From assembly GCF_000495855.1 (NCBI RefSeq), contig NZ_AWGF01000009.1:1-64000 (forward strand): a stretch of DNA of 64,000 nt, in the 5' to 3' direction. Below the pieces are notes generated by a model. That model was not told the DNA's origin. It was given only the letters and a program-made list of their open reading frames with translations, and did not search any database. The translations under genes were made by a program, and so were the position numbers. This DNA is from Asticcacaulis sp. YBE204 (lineage in GTDB: Bacteria; Pseudomonadota; Alphaproteobacteria; Caulobacterales; Caulobacteraceae). Below are positions 8,202 through 15,896 of this stretch, piece by piece. Positions within the stretch are counted from its first letter, which is position 1. Each line of letters opens with the position of its first letter.

Positions 8202-8888
8202 TTAAGCTACCTCTTGTTGAAGGTTCTGGCCCTCTTTGAGCAGTTCGATCGCTTCACTGACGAAGTCGCGGGCATTGGCGATGGCCTTGTCGATATTGGC
8301 GACCTGTTTGGGATCCAGGCTTTCCAGCGTGCCACCGAACGAGAACATCGCCTTGAAGGCTTCGCGCTCGTGCAGTTGCGTGTTGAACAGCTTGATGCCG
8401 TGGCTGTGCAGTTGTTCGTGGATGGCGCTCAATGTGCGCGGCTTGATGACCGGATTGGTGCGAGTCAAAAGGACCGCGTGCGGGATCGGCCGGCGCGATT
8501 GACGCTCGGTATTCTTGATAAGACTCAAGGCCTTGGCCGCCTGCTTGGCATCAAGCTGAGACCCTTGAGTCGGTACGACCACCAGATCCGAGGCTCCGAT
8601 GGCATAGGCGACCGTCAGCGACGCCGTGCCTTCGCAATCGACCACCACGAAGGGCGCCTCGGCGGCGGCCTCTTCTATCTTGTCGAGGATGTTTTCCTGA
8701 TTGGCGTCCGACACGATGCGGATATTGGCCGGGCATTCGGCCAGTTGCGACCAGGCATGGATCGGACGGTTCGGGTCGGCATCGATGACGATGACCTTGG
8801 CCTTGCGTGCCAGCTGCGTCGCCATCAGCGTCGCTGCCGTTGTCTTGCCGACGCCGCCCTTGGGCGAAATGAACGAAATGACCGGCAT
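8202..8888 (-). CDS. parA: ParA family partition ATPase
   Basis: A 228-residue Walker-type ATPase for plasmid partition. The deviant Walker A is PKGGVGKTT at 9-17, with the signature Lys10 and Lys15. VIVIDADPNRPIHAW carries the A' Asp and FVVVDCEGTASL is Walker B. It has no N-terminal HTH extension, so it belongs to the short type Ib group, which uses a separate small DNA-binding partner. That fits the RHH-like gene immediately downstream. The start at 8888 has GGGAG seven bases before it. The upstream region is full of TAGC-core palindromes that could be both the partition site and the autoregulatory operator. Confidence 0.92.
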   Translation of the reverse strand: MPVISFISPKGGVGKTTAATLMATQLARKAKVIVIDADPNRPIHAWSQLAECPANIRIVSDANQENILDKIEEAAAEAPFVVVDCEGTASLTVAYAIGASDLVVVPTQGSQLDAKQAAKALSLIKNTERQSRRPIPHAVLLTRTNPVIKPRTLSAIHEQLHSHGIKLFNTQLHEREAFKAMFSFGGTLESLDPKQVANIDKAIANARDFVSEAIELLKEGQNLQQEVA

Positions 8889-8910
8889 TGGCGGACTCCC
8901 GGGTAACTAC

Positions 8911-9360
8911 CCGATAGCTGTTGGCTTGCGGGCGCGCTCAAAAATTAATAGAGTGTTAACGCAAACTGCGCCGATTCGACCTGAGGGTCCAGCGAAGCGC
9001 TTACCGATAGCTAGAGGACGGCTAACAGGTAGATAGCCCGAAGCTGCCCGTGACCTGTCTGATATCTTGCCGATAGCCTGCGGTTAGCGTTCCGTTAGCT
9101 ATGTTCTAGCTTTCCAATAGCTAACGGAAAGTTAATAGCCAACCGAAAGCTTGTATAAATCTAGCGGATAGCGTGAGGATATCTTTCGGGTAGCTATCGG
9201 ATTGAAGGGCAAGAATTAAGACTTAAACGTCGTGGGGTCGCGGACACCACACCCCGAAACATGTGAATATAAACTGAAATAAATCAGCATTCTAAAGCAA
9301 GGTACCAATCAGATATCCGCAAAGAAATGCCTACCATAAAGCTGGTAGCTATCAGATAGG
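8911..9360. repeat. Palindromic TAGC repeat cluster upstream of parA (presumptive parS/operator)
   Basis: About a dozen short motifs related to CGATAGCTATCG occur here, for example at 8911-8919, 9004-9013, 9071-9078, 9091-9102, 9115-9126, 9134-9140, 9164-9171, 9190-9202 and 9344-9358. The clearest structure is a perfect 13-bp inverted repeat, 9090-9102 against 9117-9129 (TTCCGTTAGCTAT arm), with a 14-base spacer. No gene fits between 8889 and 9467. Such clusters beside type Ib parA genes usually act as the centromere and as the operator of the par operon. Confidence 0.65.
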
Positions 9361-9467
9361 CGCCCTGGTTTGCGGACCCGGTTTGACAAGCCCGTATCGT
9401 GACGGTAAAAATTGTCCGACAAAATCAGATTGCGCCCATCGCAACAGTCCAGCAGTCAGGAGACGAC

Positions 9468-10508
9468 ATGACGACCCGCACCCCTCCCTTTTCCCGTCGT
9501 CATTTCATGCTGGGTGCCGCCACAACCGGAGCCGCCCTGACTACGGCGTCGCAGGTTCAGGCCAAAGCGACCCCCATCGTCAATCCCGTCGTCCTGCAAC
9601 GCGCCGATGCGCAAATCTTCCACCACACCGACGGCTATTACTATATGACGGCCTCGGTGCCCGAATACGACCGCCTCATCCTGCGTCGTTCCAAAACTTT
9701 AGGCGGCTTTACGACGACCGAAGAGGTCGTGGTCTGGAAGCGGCCCGCAACCGGTCAGATGGGTGGCTATATCTGGGCGCCGGAATTGCACTGGTTCGGT
9801 GGCCAGTGGCACCTTTATTTCGCCGCCGGCAATAGCGACGACAAGTTCCATATCCGCACCTATGTCCTGTCGTGTAAGGAAAAGAACCCGCTCAAAGGCA
9901 AGTGGAGCCTGACGGGGCAGGTCGAAATGCCTTGGGACAGCTTCAACCTCGATTCGACCGTCTTCGAGCACAAGGGTGTCCGCTATCTGTGCTGGGCGCA
10001 GAAGGAACCCGGAATCGCCACCAACAGCAACCTTTACCTCGCACCGCTGGTTTCGCCGACCAAACTGGGGACTAAGCCCGTGCGCCTGACGGTGCCGACG
10101 CTCGACTGGGAAATCGTCGGTTATAAGGTCGCCGAAGCCCCGGCGTTTCTGGTGCGCAACGACCGTATTTTCCTGACCTATTCGGCGGCGGCGACCGACG
10201 CCAACTACTGTCTGGGCATGTTGACGGCCAGGGCCGATGCCGACCTTATGAACCCGGACTCGTGGGTGAAATCCCAGCAACCGGTATTCAAAACCTCGGC
10301 CAAAAACAAAGTCTTCGGGCCGGGCCACAACAGCTTTACCGTCGATGAGAAGGGCAGGGACGTCCTCGTCTATCACGGGCGCGATTACGAGCAGGTCAAG
10401 AGCCCGCTGCACGATCCCAATCGCCACACCCGGATGCAGTATTTCACCTACCGTGCGGATGGTACGCCCGATTTCGGCGAACCCGTCGCCAACGGCCTTT
10501 TGAAATAG
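9468..10508 (+). CDS. GH43-type arabinofuranosidase/xylosidase, Tat-exported
   Basis: A 346-residue five-bladed beta-propeller glycosidase. The start at 9468 is chosen because CAGGAGACGAC precedes it and the leader MTTRTPPFSRRHFMLGAA begins there; the longer frame has neither. After the leader, NPVVLQRADAQIFHHTDGYYYMTASVPEYDRL carries the blade I catalytic Asp, YIWAPELHWFGGQWHLYFA is the second family landmark, and FNLDSTVFEHKGVRYLCWAQ follows. VAEAPAFLVRNDRIFLTYSA contains the general-acid Glu. The family acts on alpha-arabinofuranosides or beta-xylosides; arabinan or arabinogalactan decoration of pectin is the likely target here. The gene lies between two groups of par-like palindromes (9344-9358 and 10504-10524), which suggests later insertion into the partition region. 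Confidence 0.88.
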   Translation: MTTRTPPFSRRHFMLGAATTGAALTTASQVQAKATPIVNPVVLQRADAQIFHHTDGYYYMTASVPEYDRLILRRSKTLGGFTTTEEVVVWKRPATGQMGGYIWAPELHWFGGQWHLYFAAGNSDDKFHIRTYVLSCKEKNPLKGKWSLTGQVEMPWDSFNLDSTVFEHKGVRYLCWAQKEPGIATNSNLYLAPLVSPTKLGTKPVRLTVPTLDWEIVGYKVAEAPAFLVRNDRIFLTYSAAATDANYCLGMLTARADADLMNPDSWVKSQQPVFKTSAKNKVFGPGHNSFTVDEKGRDVLVYHGRDYEQVKSPLHDPNRHTRMQYFTYRADGTPDFGEPVANGLLK

Positions 10509-10524
10509 CTATCGGATAGCTATT
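10504..10524. repeat. Par-like inverted repeat overlapping the GH43 stop codon
   Basis: AATAGCTAT and ATAGCTATT arms (nine bases each) around CGG. It shares the ATAGCTATCGGAT core seen at 9190-9202 in the parA upstream region, 1.3 kb away. Confidence 0.6.
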
Positions 10525-10536
10525 GGGTTTCGGGGT

Positions 10537-10557
10537 GCAGGGGGCCGAGCCCCCTGC
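10537..10557 (+). terminator. GC-rich hairpin, probable terminator after GH43
   Basis: Perfect nine-base arms GCAGGGGGC/GCCCCCTGC with a three-base loop, 28 bases past the GH43 stop. The following sequence is only moderately T-rich, so termination may be partial. Confidence 0.6.
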
Positions 10558-10607
10558 GTCTTGACGTGCTTTAAAATATACCTTGGTCTGACTTGCCAGA
10601 GCGTCAA

Positions 10608-10621
10608 AGATAGCGCTAACA
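10608..10621. promoter_or_regulatory. Imperfect LacI-type site before the six-gene operon
   Basis: AGATAGCGCTAACA: the right half matches the perfect site at 813-826 and the left half deviates. It lies about 140 bp upstream of the first gene of the operon running to 21045. Confidence 0.45.
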
Positions 10622-10760
10622 TCGCCTGCACAGGGACGGTGAAGACCGGCCATATATAAACAGGCCAAAGGCCGGACCGGGCAGTCTACCGTTTTTCGAT
10701 CCCTTGAGATCGGACGTCTTTGCCGTGGCCGAACCTATGCCATCAGCGAAGAGTCAGACC

Positions 10761-13700
10761 ATGAAATTGCGCCTCCTTTTATCTGCGACCCTGTGGCTGG
10801 CGGTGAGTGCCGGTGCTTTTGCCGAAGCGCCGACGATTTCGACGGGGACTGACGGACGGCTGGTCTATGCAACGACCGCCGACGGCCAGCGAATGATCGA
10901 CTTTTCTCATGCGGGGTATGGCGGGGGCGGGGTGGCCCTGCCGTCGCCGCAGCCGACTCTGGTCGTGAAACCGGTTCGCGGGGACGCGGGCGCAGCGATT
11001 CAGGCGGCCATCGACCTCGTTGCGGCGCGTCAGCCGGACGCCAGTGGCATCCGCGGCGTGATCCTGCTGGCCCCCGGCGAATATCGTATCAAGGGGCAGC
11101 TTCGTATCACTGCCAGTGGCATTGTCCTGCGTGGATCGGGTACCGGCGACAAAGGCACCATCCTGATCGCTGACGGGCACGATCGGCGCACCCTGATCGA
11201 CGTGGCCGGGGAGGGGGGCCTGACCGAAACCGCCAATACCCGCCGCGACGTGTCGGGTCGTGCGCCGACGGGCACGGCGACGCTCGAACTGGCCGATACG
11301 ACGGGGCTGAAAGTCGGGGACGCCCTGGTGGTTCACCGGCCTTCGACCAAGGCGTGGATTGCCGCGCTCAAGATGGATCAGTTCCCCGGCTGGCGACCTG
11401 AAAACCGCCTGCACTGGCAACCCGGGACGCGCGACATCGTCTGGGAGCGCCGCATCGTCGCCGTCACCGGCAAGACGGTGACGCTCGATGCGTCCCTGAC
11501 GACGACCCTGGCGCCCGAAGACGGGGCCTATGTCTCAGCCTATGCCTTCGAGGGTCGTCTGCGTCAGGTCGGCATCGAGAACCTGCGGCTGGTATCAAGC
11601 TACGACCAAAAGCGCCCTAAGGACGAGGACCATAGCTGGGTCGCCATCGGTCTCGACAAGGTCGAGGACGTCTGGGTGCGCGACGTCGAAACGCGTCATT
11701 TCGTCAGCTACGCCGTTCATATCGGACCCGACGCGCGGCGCGTGACGGTGCAGGACATCGCCGCACTCGATCCCGTGGGCGAGGTCGGCGGGTTCCGCCG
11801 CCGCATGTTCTACACGGCGGGGCAGCAAACCCTGATCCAGCGCTGTTTCAGCCGTCACGGCGGCCACGACCTGTCGACCGGTCATGCGGCGGCGGGACCG
11901 AACGTCTTCCTCGATTGCCGCACCGAAGAATCGCTCGACGACAGCGGGCCGCTGGAAAGCTGGGCGTCGGGGGTACTGTTCGACCGGGTGAAAATTCGCG
12001 GCGACGCCCTGCGCCTGACCGACCGCGATACGGACGGCCAAGGCGCGGGCTGGGCCGCCGCCAATTCCGTGGTGTGGAATTCGGAGGCCACCGATATCGA
12101 GGCGCGCAATCCGCCGGGCGCGTGGAATCTGGCCTTCGGGTCGATGGCGACCGTCCACGGCGACGGCATCGTCACCGACACGCGCGCCGTGGCCTTCCGC
12201 GACTTTTATCGTGGCGAACCGATCGGGCCGTCCAGCCTGTACCGCGTGCAGTTGTTCGACCGGCTGGGCGAGGCGGGGCTGAAGGCATTGGAGCGTCAGG
12301 CGGTATCGACCGATGCGACCGGTGTACCCGTGCTGACCGCCGCCGACATCAAGGCCTATGAGTCGCGTCTGGTCACCGCGCAACCGGTGCCGAAAGGGCC
12401 GCTTAGGGTTGAAAACGGGCGTTTCGTCATCGACGGGCAGCCGGCCTGGACCGGCGTGATGAGCTATTCGTGGTTTCAGGGCCAGATCCCACCGACGCTT
12501 GCACCCACCTTCGGCCATGCGCTGGTGCGCTACGTGCCGGGGCGGACGGGGACGGGCTATACCGACGATCTGGAGACCGTGGTCGAGGCGATGAAGCCCG
12601 GCATGGCGTTCAATCAGTTCTACCCGCTGTGGTACGACCGGCGGCGGGTCAATCACAATTACGACGGCTCCGCCGAACGCGATACGGGCGAGGTGTGGGG
12701 CCCGCTTCTGGAGCAGCCGTGGGCGCGCAGCGGCGAAGGTGTGGCCTGGGACGGTCTGAGCAAGTACGATCTGACGAAATATAATCCGTGGTATTTCGAC
12801 CGTATTTCGGACTTCGCAAAGCTGGCCGATCAGCGCGGGCGCATCCTCTATTACAACTTCTATTTCCAGCATAATCTGCTCGAAAGCCGCGCCCACTATG
12901 CCGATTTCGCGTGGCGGCCGGAAAACACGATCCAGCCGACGGGGCTCCCGTTCGAAGTGCCCGCCGCCAATATCTTCTACGACGTGAGCGATCCGCTGCG
13001 CCGCGACCTGCACCGCCGCTATATTCGACATAGCCTCGACGTGCTGAAAGACCGCACCAATGTCGTCTATGGCATCGATCAGGAATATACGGGCGACGAT
13101 CGCTTCCTCGACTTCTGGTTCGACGAACTGACGGCATGGTCCAAGCAGAATCGCAAGCCGGTTTATATCAATCTCAAACTGCCTAAGCCGCAACTCGATC
13201 GTATTCTGGCCGATCCGGTGCGCGGCCCTAAAGTAGCGGCGGTCGAGTTCCATCACTGGGTCTATCGCCCCGACGGCAGCCTCTATTCGGTGAAGAGCGG
13301 CATCAACCGCGCACCACGCGAGCAGACCGACGACATCGTGCGCGAGTCCGATGTCGCGGCCTTGAAGGCCGCCAATCCCGGTTTGCCTGTCGATCCGCAA
13401 AAGCTGAAGGCGACCTCGCTGTACGGGGCCATGCGCGACGGTCTGTGGAAGACGACCAAGCCCATGCAGTATCGGGCGTGGCGCGAATATCGCGACCGCT
13501 ATCCGCACATCGTCGTGCTGACGACGCAGGACCGTTATCCGGAGCTGACAGCCGCTATTGAAGCCGCCTTGCCCGACGCCAAACGCGCCGGTCTGGTCCC
13601 CGTCGAGGCGGTGGTGGAGGGGCGCGACACGGCATGGGCGTCGAAGCATCCGTCTGGCGCGTGGCTGGTCTATTCGCCCGAAGGCAAGGCGGTGCGGCTC

Positions 13701-13850
13701 GATCCGGCGCAGGTCGCGGGGTCTTTTCGTGTCACGTGGATTTCCCCGGAAGGTGCTGCGGACGGCGGTCAATGGCGTGCCGATCAGCCGTTGACGGCTC
13801 CGGCGGGCCATAGCTGGGCCGCGTGGCTGACGCCGGAAACCGCGCAATAG
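10761..13850 (+). CDS. Two-domain secreted protein: pectate-lyase-like beta-helix plus TIM-barrel-like domain
   Basis: A 1029-residue exported protein, starting at 10761 with the Sec leader MKLRLLLSATLWLAVSAGAFA; an upstream in-frame start only adds non-leader residues. Residues about 60-520 carry the Pectate_lyase_3 style of entry (RGDAGAAIQAAIDLVAA) and stacked beta-helix turns such as VEDVWVRDVETRHFVSYAVHI. From about 560 a second unit begins (FVIDGQPAWTGVMSYSWFQGQIPP) with a barrel-like alternation. It contains YGIDQEYTGDDRFLDFWFDEL and FHHWVYRPDGSLY, rich in acidic and aromatic residues, as in a retaining glycosidase. I recall similar layouts under DUF4955/DUF6298 labels in polysaccharide-degrading bacteria but am not sure of the names. 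Substrate is unknown; the operon points to a pectic polymer. Confidence 0.75.
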   Translation: MKLRLLLSATLWLAVSAGAFAEAPTISTGTDGRLVYATTADGQRMIDFSHAGYGGGGVALPSPQPTLVVKPVRGDAGAAIQAAIDLVAARQPDASGIRGVILLAPGEYRIKGQLRITASGIVLRGSGTGDKGTILIADGHDRRTLIDVAGEGGLTETANTRRDVSGRAPTGTATLELADTTGLKVGDALVVHRPSTKAWIAALKMDQFPGWRPENRLHWQPGTRDIVWERRIVAVTGKTVTLDASLTTTLAPEDGAYVSAYAFEGRLRQVGIENLRLVSSYDQKRPKDEDHSWVAIGLDKVEDVWVRDVETRHFVSYAVHIGPDARRVTVQDIAALDPVGEVGGFRRRMFYTAGQQTLIQRCFSRHGGHDLSTGHAAAGPNVFLDCRTEESLDDSGPLESWASGVLFDRVKIRGDALRLTDRDTDGQGAGWAAANSVVWNSEATDIEARNPPGAWNLAFGSMATVHGDGIVTDTRAVAFRDFYRGEPIGPSSLYRVQLFDRLGEAGLKALERQAVSTDATGVPVLTAADIKAYESRLVTAQPVPKGPLRVENGRFVIDGQPAWTGVMSYSWFQGQIPPTLAPTFGHALVRYVPGRTGTGYTDDLETVVEAMKPGMAFNQFYPLWYDRRRVNHNYDGSAERDTGEVWGPLLEQPWARSGEGVAWDGLSKYDLTKYNPWYFDRISDFAKLADQRGRILYYNFYFQHNLLESRAHYADFAWRPENTIQPTGLPFEVPAANIFYDVSDPLRRDLHRRYIRHSLDVLKDRTNVVYGIDQEYTGDDRFLDFWFDELTAWSKQNRKPVYINLKLPKPQLDRILADPVRGPKVAAVEFHHWVYRPDGSLYSVKSGINRAPREQTDDIVRESDVAALKAANPGLPVDPQKLKATSLYGAMRDGLWKTTKPMQYRAWREYRDRYPHIVVLTTQDRYPELTAAIEAALPDAKRAGLVPVEAVVEGRDTAWASKHPSGAWLVYSPEGKAVRLDPAQVAGSFRVTWISPEGAADGGQWRADQPLTAPAGHSWAAWLTPETAQ

Positions 13851-13859
13851 GAGAACGAT

Positions 13860-14864
13860 ATGACCGATTTCAAACCGCATCGCCGCGACGTGATCGCCGG
13901 GACTTTGGCCGCCGTTCTGGCCACCTCGGCGCGCGCTCAGACCCCCGCTCCCAACGCCGGGCCTCTGGTCGAAAGCTGGCCGGAACCGTCGGGAACCATC
14001 GACCTGTGGCCGAAGGGCGCGCCCGGTGCGCCGAATGTCCTGCCGCAGGAAAAGACGACCGAACGCAGCAAGGACCCGGCCATTCACGACCGCTTTACCC
14101 TTGGCATCAGCCAGCCGCGCATGGCGGTCTTTCGTCCGGCCAAACCGAACGGCGCGGCGCTTCTGATCACGCCGGGCGGCGGCTATAGCTGGGTGGTGGT
14201 CGATCGCGAAGGTTATGAAATCGCCGGGCATTTTGCGAAACTGGGCTTCACCTGCTTCGTTCTGTTCTACCGACTGCCGGCCGATGGTTGGACCGAGGGC
14301 TACAACGCGCCTCTGGCCGATGCTCAGCGCGCGGTGCGTCTGATCCGGCACAAGGCGGCGGACTTCGGTATCGATCCGGCGCGCGTGGCCCATATGGGGT
14401 TTTCGGCGGGCGGCCATCTGTGCTGCGACCTCAATGCGCGCTTCGATACCAGGACCTACGAGGCCGTCGACGCCGCCGACGCCCTGTCGGCGCGGCCTTT
14501 CCTGTCGGCGCCGATCTATCCGGTGCAGACCATGACGCCGGGCGTGACCCATATGGGATCGCGCAAGAACCTGATCGGCGATAATCCGACACCGGAAATG
14601 GAGGCTCTGCTGACCCCGGCGCGCAATGTCACCGCTGCCTCGCCGCCGTGCTTCCTGGTTCACGCCGAAGACGATGCCGCTGTGCCGCCGGAAAATGCCA
14701 TCGAATACCGGGCGGCTCTGAAAGCCCATAAGGTGCCGGTCGCTCTGCACCTGTTTACCGAAGGCGGGCATGGATTCGGCATCCGCAAGACCGTCGGGTC
14801 GCCGTGCGCGGCGTGGCCCGATCTGTTCATGGGGTTCGCCCGCAAACAGGGCTTGGCCAGCTAA
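13860..14864 (+). CDS. Exported alpha/beta-hydrolase, probable carbohydrate acetyl esterase
   Basis: A 334-residue alpha/beta-hydrolase, nine bases downstream of the previous stop and preceded by AGGAGAACG. The leader MTDFKPHRRDVIAGTLAAVLATSARAQ is twin-arginine. It has the BD-FAE/acetylxylan-esterase layout: LLITPGGGYSWVVVDREGYEIA forms the HGG-like oxyanion loop, GFSAGGHL is the nucleophile elbow with Ser182, EDDAAVPPENAIEY supplies the Asp, and EGGHGFGI supplies the His. Such enzymes remove acetyl or feruloyl groups from plant polysaccharides in the periplasm. Its place between a pectate-lyase-like protein and a rhamnosidase suggests acetylated pectin side chains as substrate. Confidence 0.85.
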   Translation: MTDFKPHRRDVIAGTLAAVLATSARAQTPAPNAGPLVESWPEPSGTIDLWPKGAPGAPNVLPQEKTTERSKDPAIHDRFTLGISQPRMAVFRPAKPNGAALLITPGGGYSWVVVDREGYEIAGHFAKLGFTCFVLFYRLPADGWTEGYNAPLADAQRAVRLIRHKAADFGIDPARVAHMGFSAGGHLCCDLNARFDTRTYEAVDAADALSARPFLSAPIYPVQTMTPGVTHMGSRKNLIGDNPTPEMEALLTPARNVTAASPPCFLVHAEDDAAVPPENAIEYRAALKAHKVPVALHLFTEGGHGFGIRKTVGSPCAAWPDLFMGFARKQGLAS

Positions 14865-14923
14865 GTGTTGTGATGTCATATGAATAATGATAGGCAGGGC
14901 GGCATAGAGGGTGGGAGGACAGA

Positions 14924-15856
14924 ATGACAGGCCCCGTCAACGGTATTGTTCCCGTCATGCTGACGCCGTTCACCGCCGACAACCGTATCGATTACGAAGG
15001 CCTGAGCCGTCTGATCGAGTGGTATATCGCGGGCGGTGCCGACGCTCTGTTCGCCGTCTGCCTGTCCAGCGAGATGTTTTTCCTGTCGCCACAGGAGCGG
15101 CGCGAACTGGGCCGGTTTGTGGTCGAAACCGTCCGCGGCCGGGTGCAGGTGCTGGTCTCGGGCCACGTCAGCGAGGATGAAGCCGCGCAAAAGGCCGATC
15201 TGCGCGCCGCAGCCGACAGCGGGGCCGATGCGGTGGTCTTGATTACGAATAGAATGGATGAGCAGGCGTTTCTGCCGCAACTGGACCGTCTGGTTCAGGC
15301 CTTGCCGCAGGATATCGATCTGGGTCTGTACGAGTGTCCCCGCCCGCAGCGGCGTTTGTTGACAGATGCTGAATTGCAGCACTGTTTGGATATGGATCGC
15401 TTTGTCATTCTGAAAGACGTGTCGTGCGATCTGTCGGTGGTCAAACGCCGTCTGGCTTTGGCCAGGGGCTCGCGGCTGGCCATCAGCAACGCCAATGCGG
15501 CGATTGCCTTCGATGCCATGACCGCCGGGGCGCGCGGTTTTTGCGGCATCTTCGCCAATTTCGCACCGGACCTGTACAAGTGGTTGCTGACGCAGGGCGA
15601 GCGCCATCCTGAGGTCGCGGCGCAGGTCGCCCCGGTGCTGGCGGTGGGCTCGTTGTGCGAGATGTTCGGCTATCCGGCGCTGGCCAAGCGCTACCATCAG
15701 CGACTGGGGACGTTCGGGTCTATCCATACGCGGGCCCTGGGGGATGATTTCGACCTCCATGCGCGTTGCTGGGCGGTCGAAGACGTGCTTGATAATATCG
15801 AAGCGTCGATCGAGACGGCGCGGGCGGCGGTCCGGCAACTGACCGTTGCCGCCTAA
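14924..15856 (+). CDS. DapA/NanA-family aldolase, substrate unassigned
   Basis: A 310-residue cytoplasmic class I aldolase of the dihydrodipicolinate synthase/N-acetylneuraminate lyase superfamily. The Schiff-base Lys164 (FVILKDVS) and the partner Tyr136 (GLYECP) are present. The substrate-carboxylate loop, normally GTTGE or GSTGE, reads CLSSE at 46-50, so the acceptor site differs from both DapA and NanA. A biosynthetic role is unlikely because the gene lies in an operon of exported glycosidases and a sugar-acid transporter. Candidate substrates are 3-deoxy-2-ulosonic acids such as 2-keto-3-deoxy sugar acids, Kdo or Dha. A good ribosome site (GGGAGG) precedes the ATG. Family is certain; reaction is not. 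Confidence 0.85.
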   Translation: MTGPVNGIVPVMLTPFTADNRIDYEGLSRLIEWYIAGGADALFAVCLSSEMFFLSPQERRELGRFVVETVRGRVQVLVSGHVSEDEAAQKADLRAAADSGADAVVLITNRMDEQAFLPQLDRLVQALPQDIDLGLYECPRPQRRLLTDAELQHCLDMDRFVILKDVSCDLSVVKRRLALARGSRLAISNANAAIAFDAMTAGARGFCGIFANFAPDLYKWLLTQGERHPEVAAQVAPVLAVGSLCEMFGYPALAKRYHQRLGTFGSIHTRALGDDFDLHARCWAVEDVLDNIEASIETARAAVRQLTVAA

Positions 15857-15896
15857 TCAGAGGCCAAAAGGCCCGGTGTGAAACAGGAGACGAAAC

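Noticed and set aside
11595-14879. A 1094-codon open frame on the minus strand opposite the beta-helix/barrel and esterase genes
   Set aside because: It is Arg/His/Gly-rich, shows no recognisable motif, and spans two genes with clear signatures on the plus strand. Long antisense frames are expected at this GC content.
14924-15856. Calling the aldolase dapA (lysine biosynthesis)
   Set aside because: The carboxylate-binding loop is altered and the gene lies in an operon of exported glycosidases, so the biosynthetic label would mislead.
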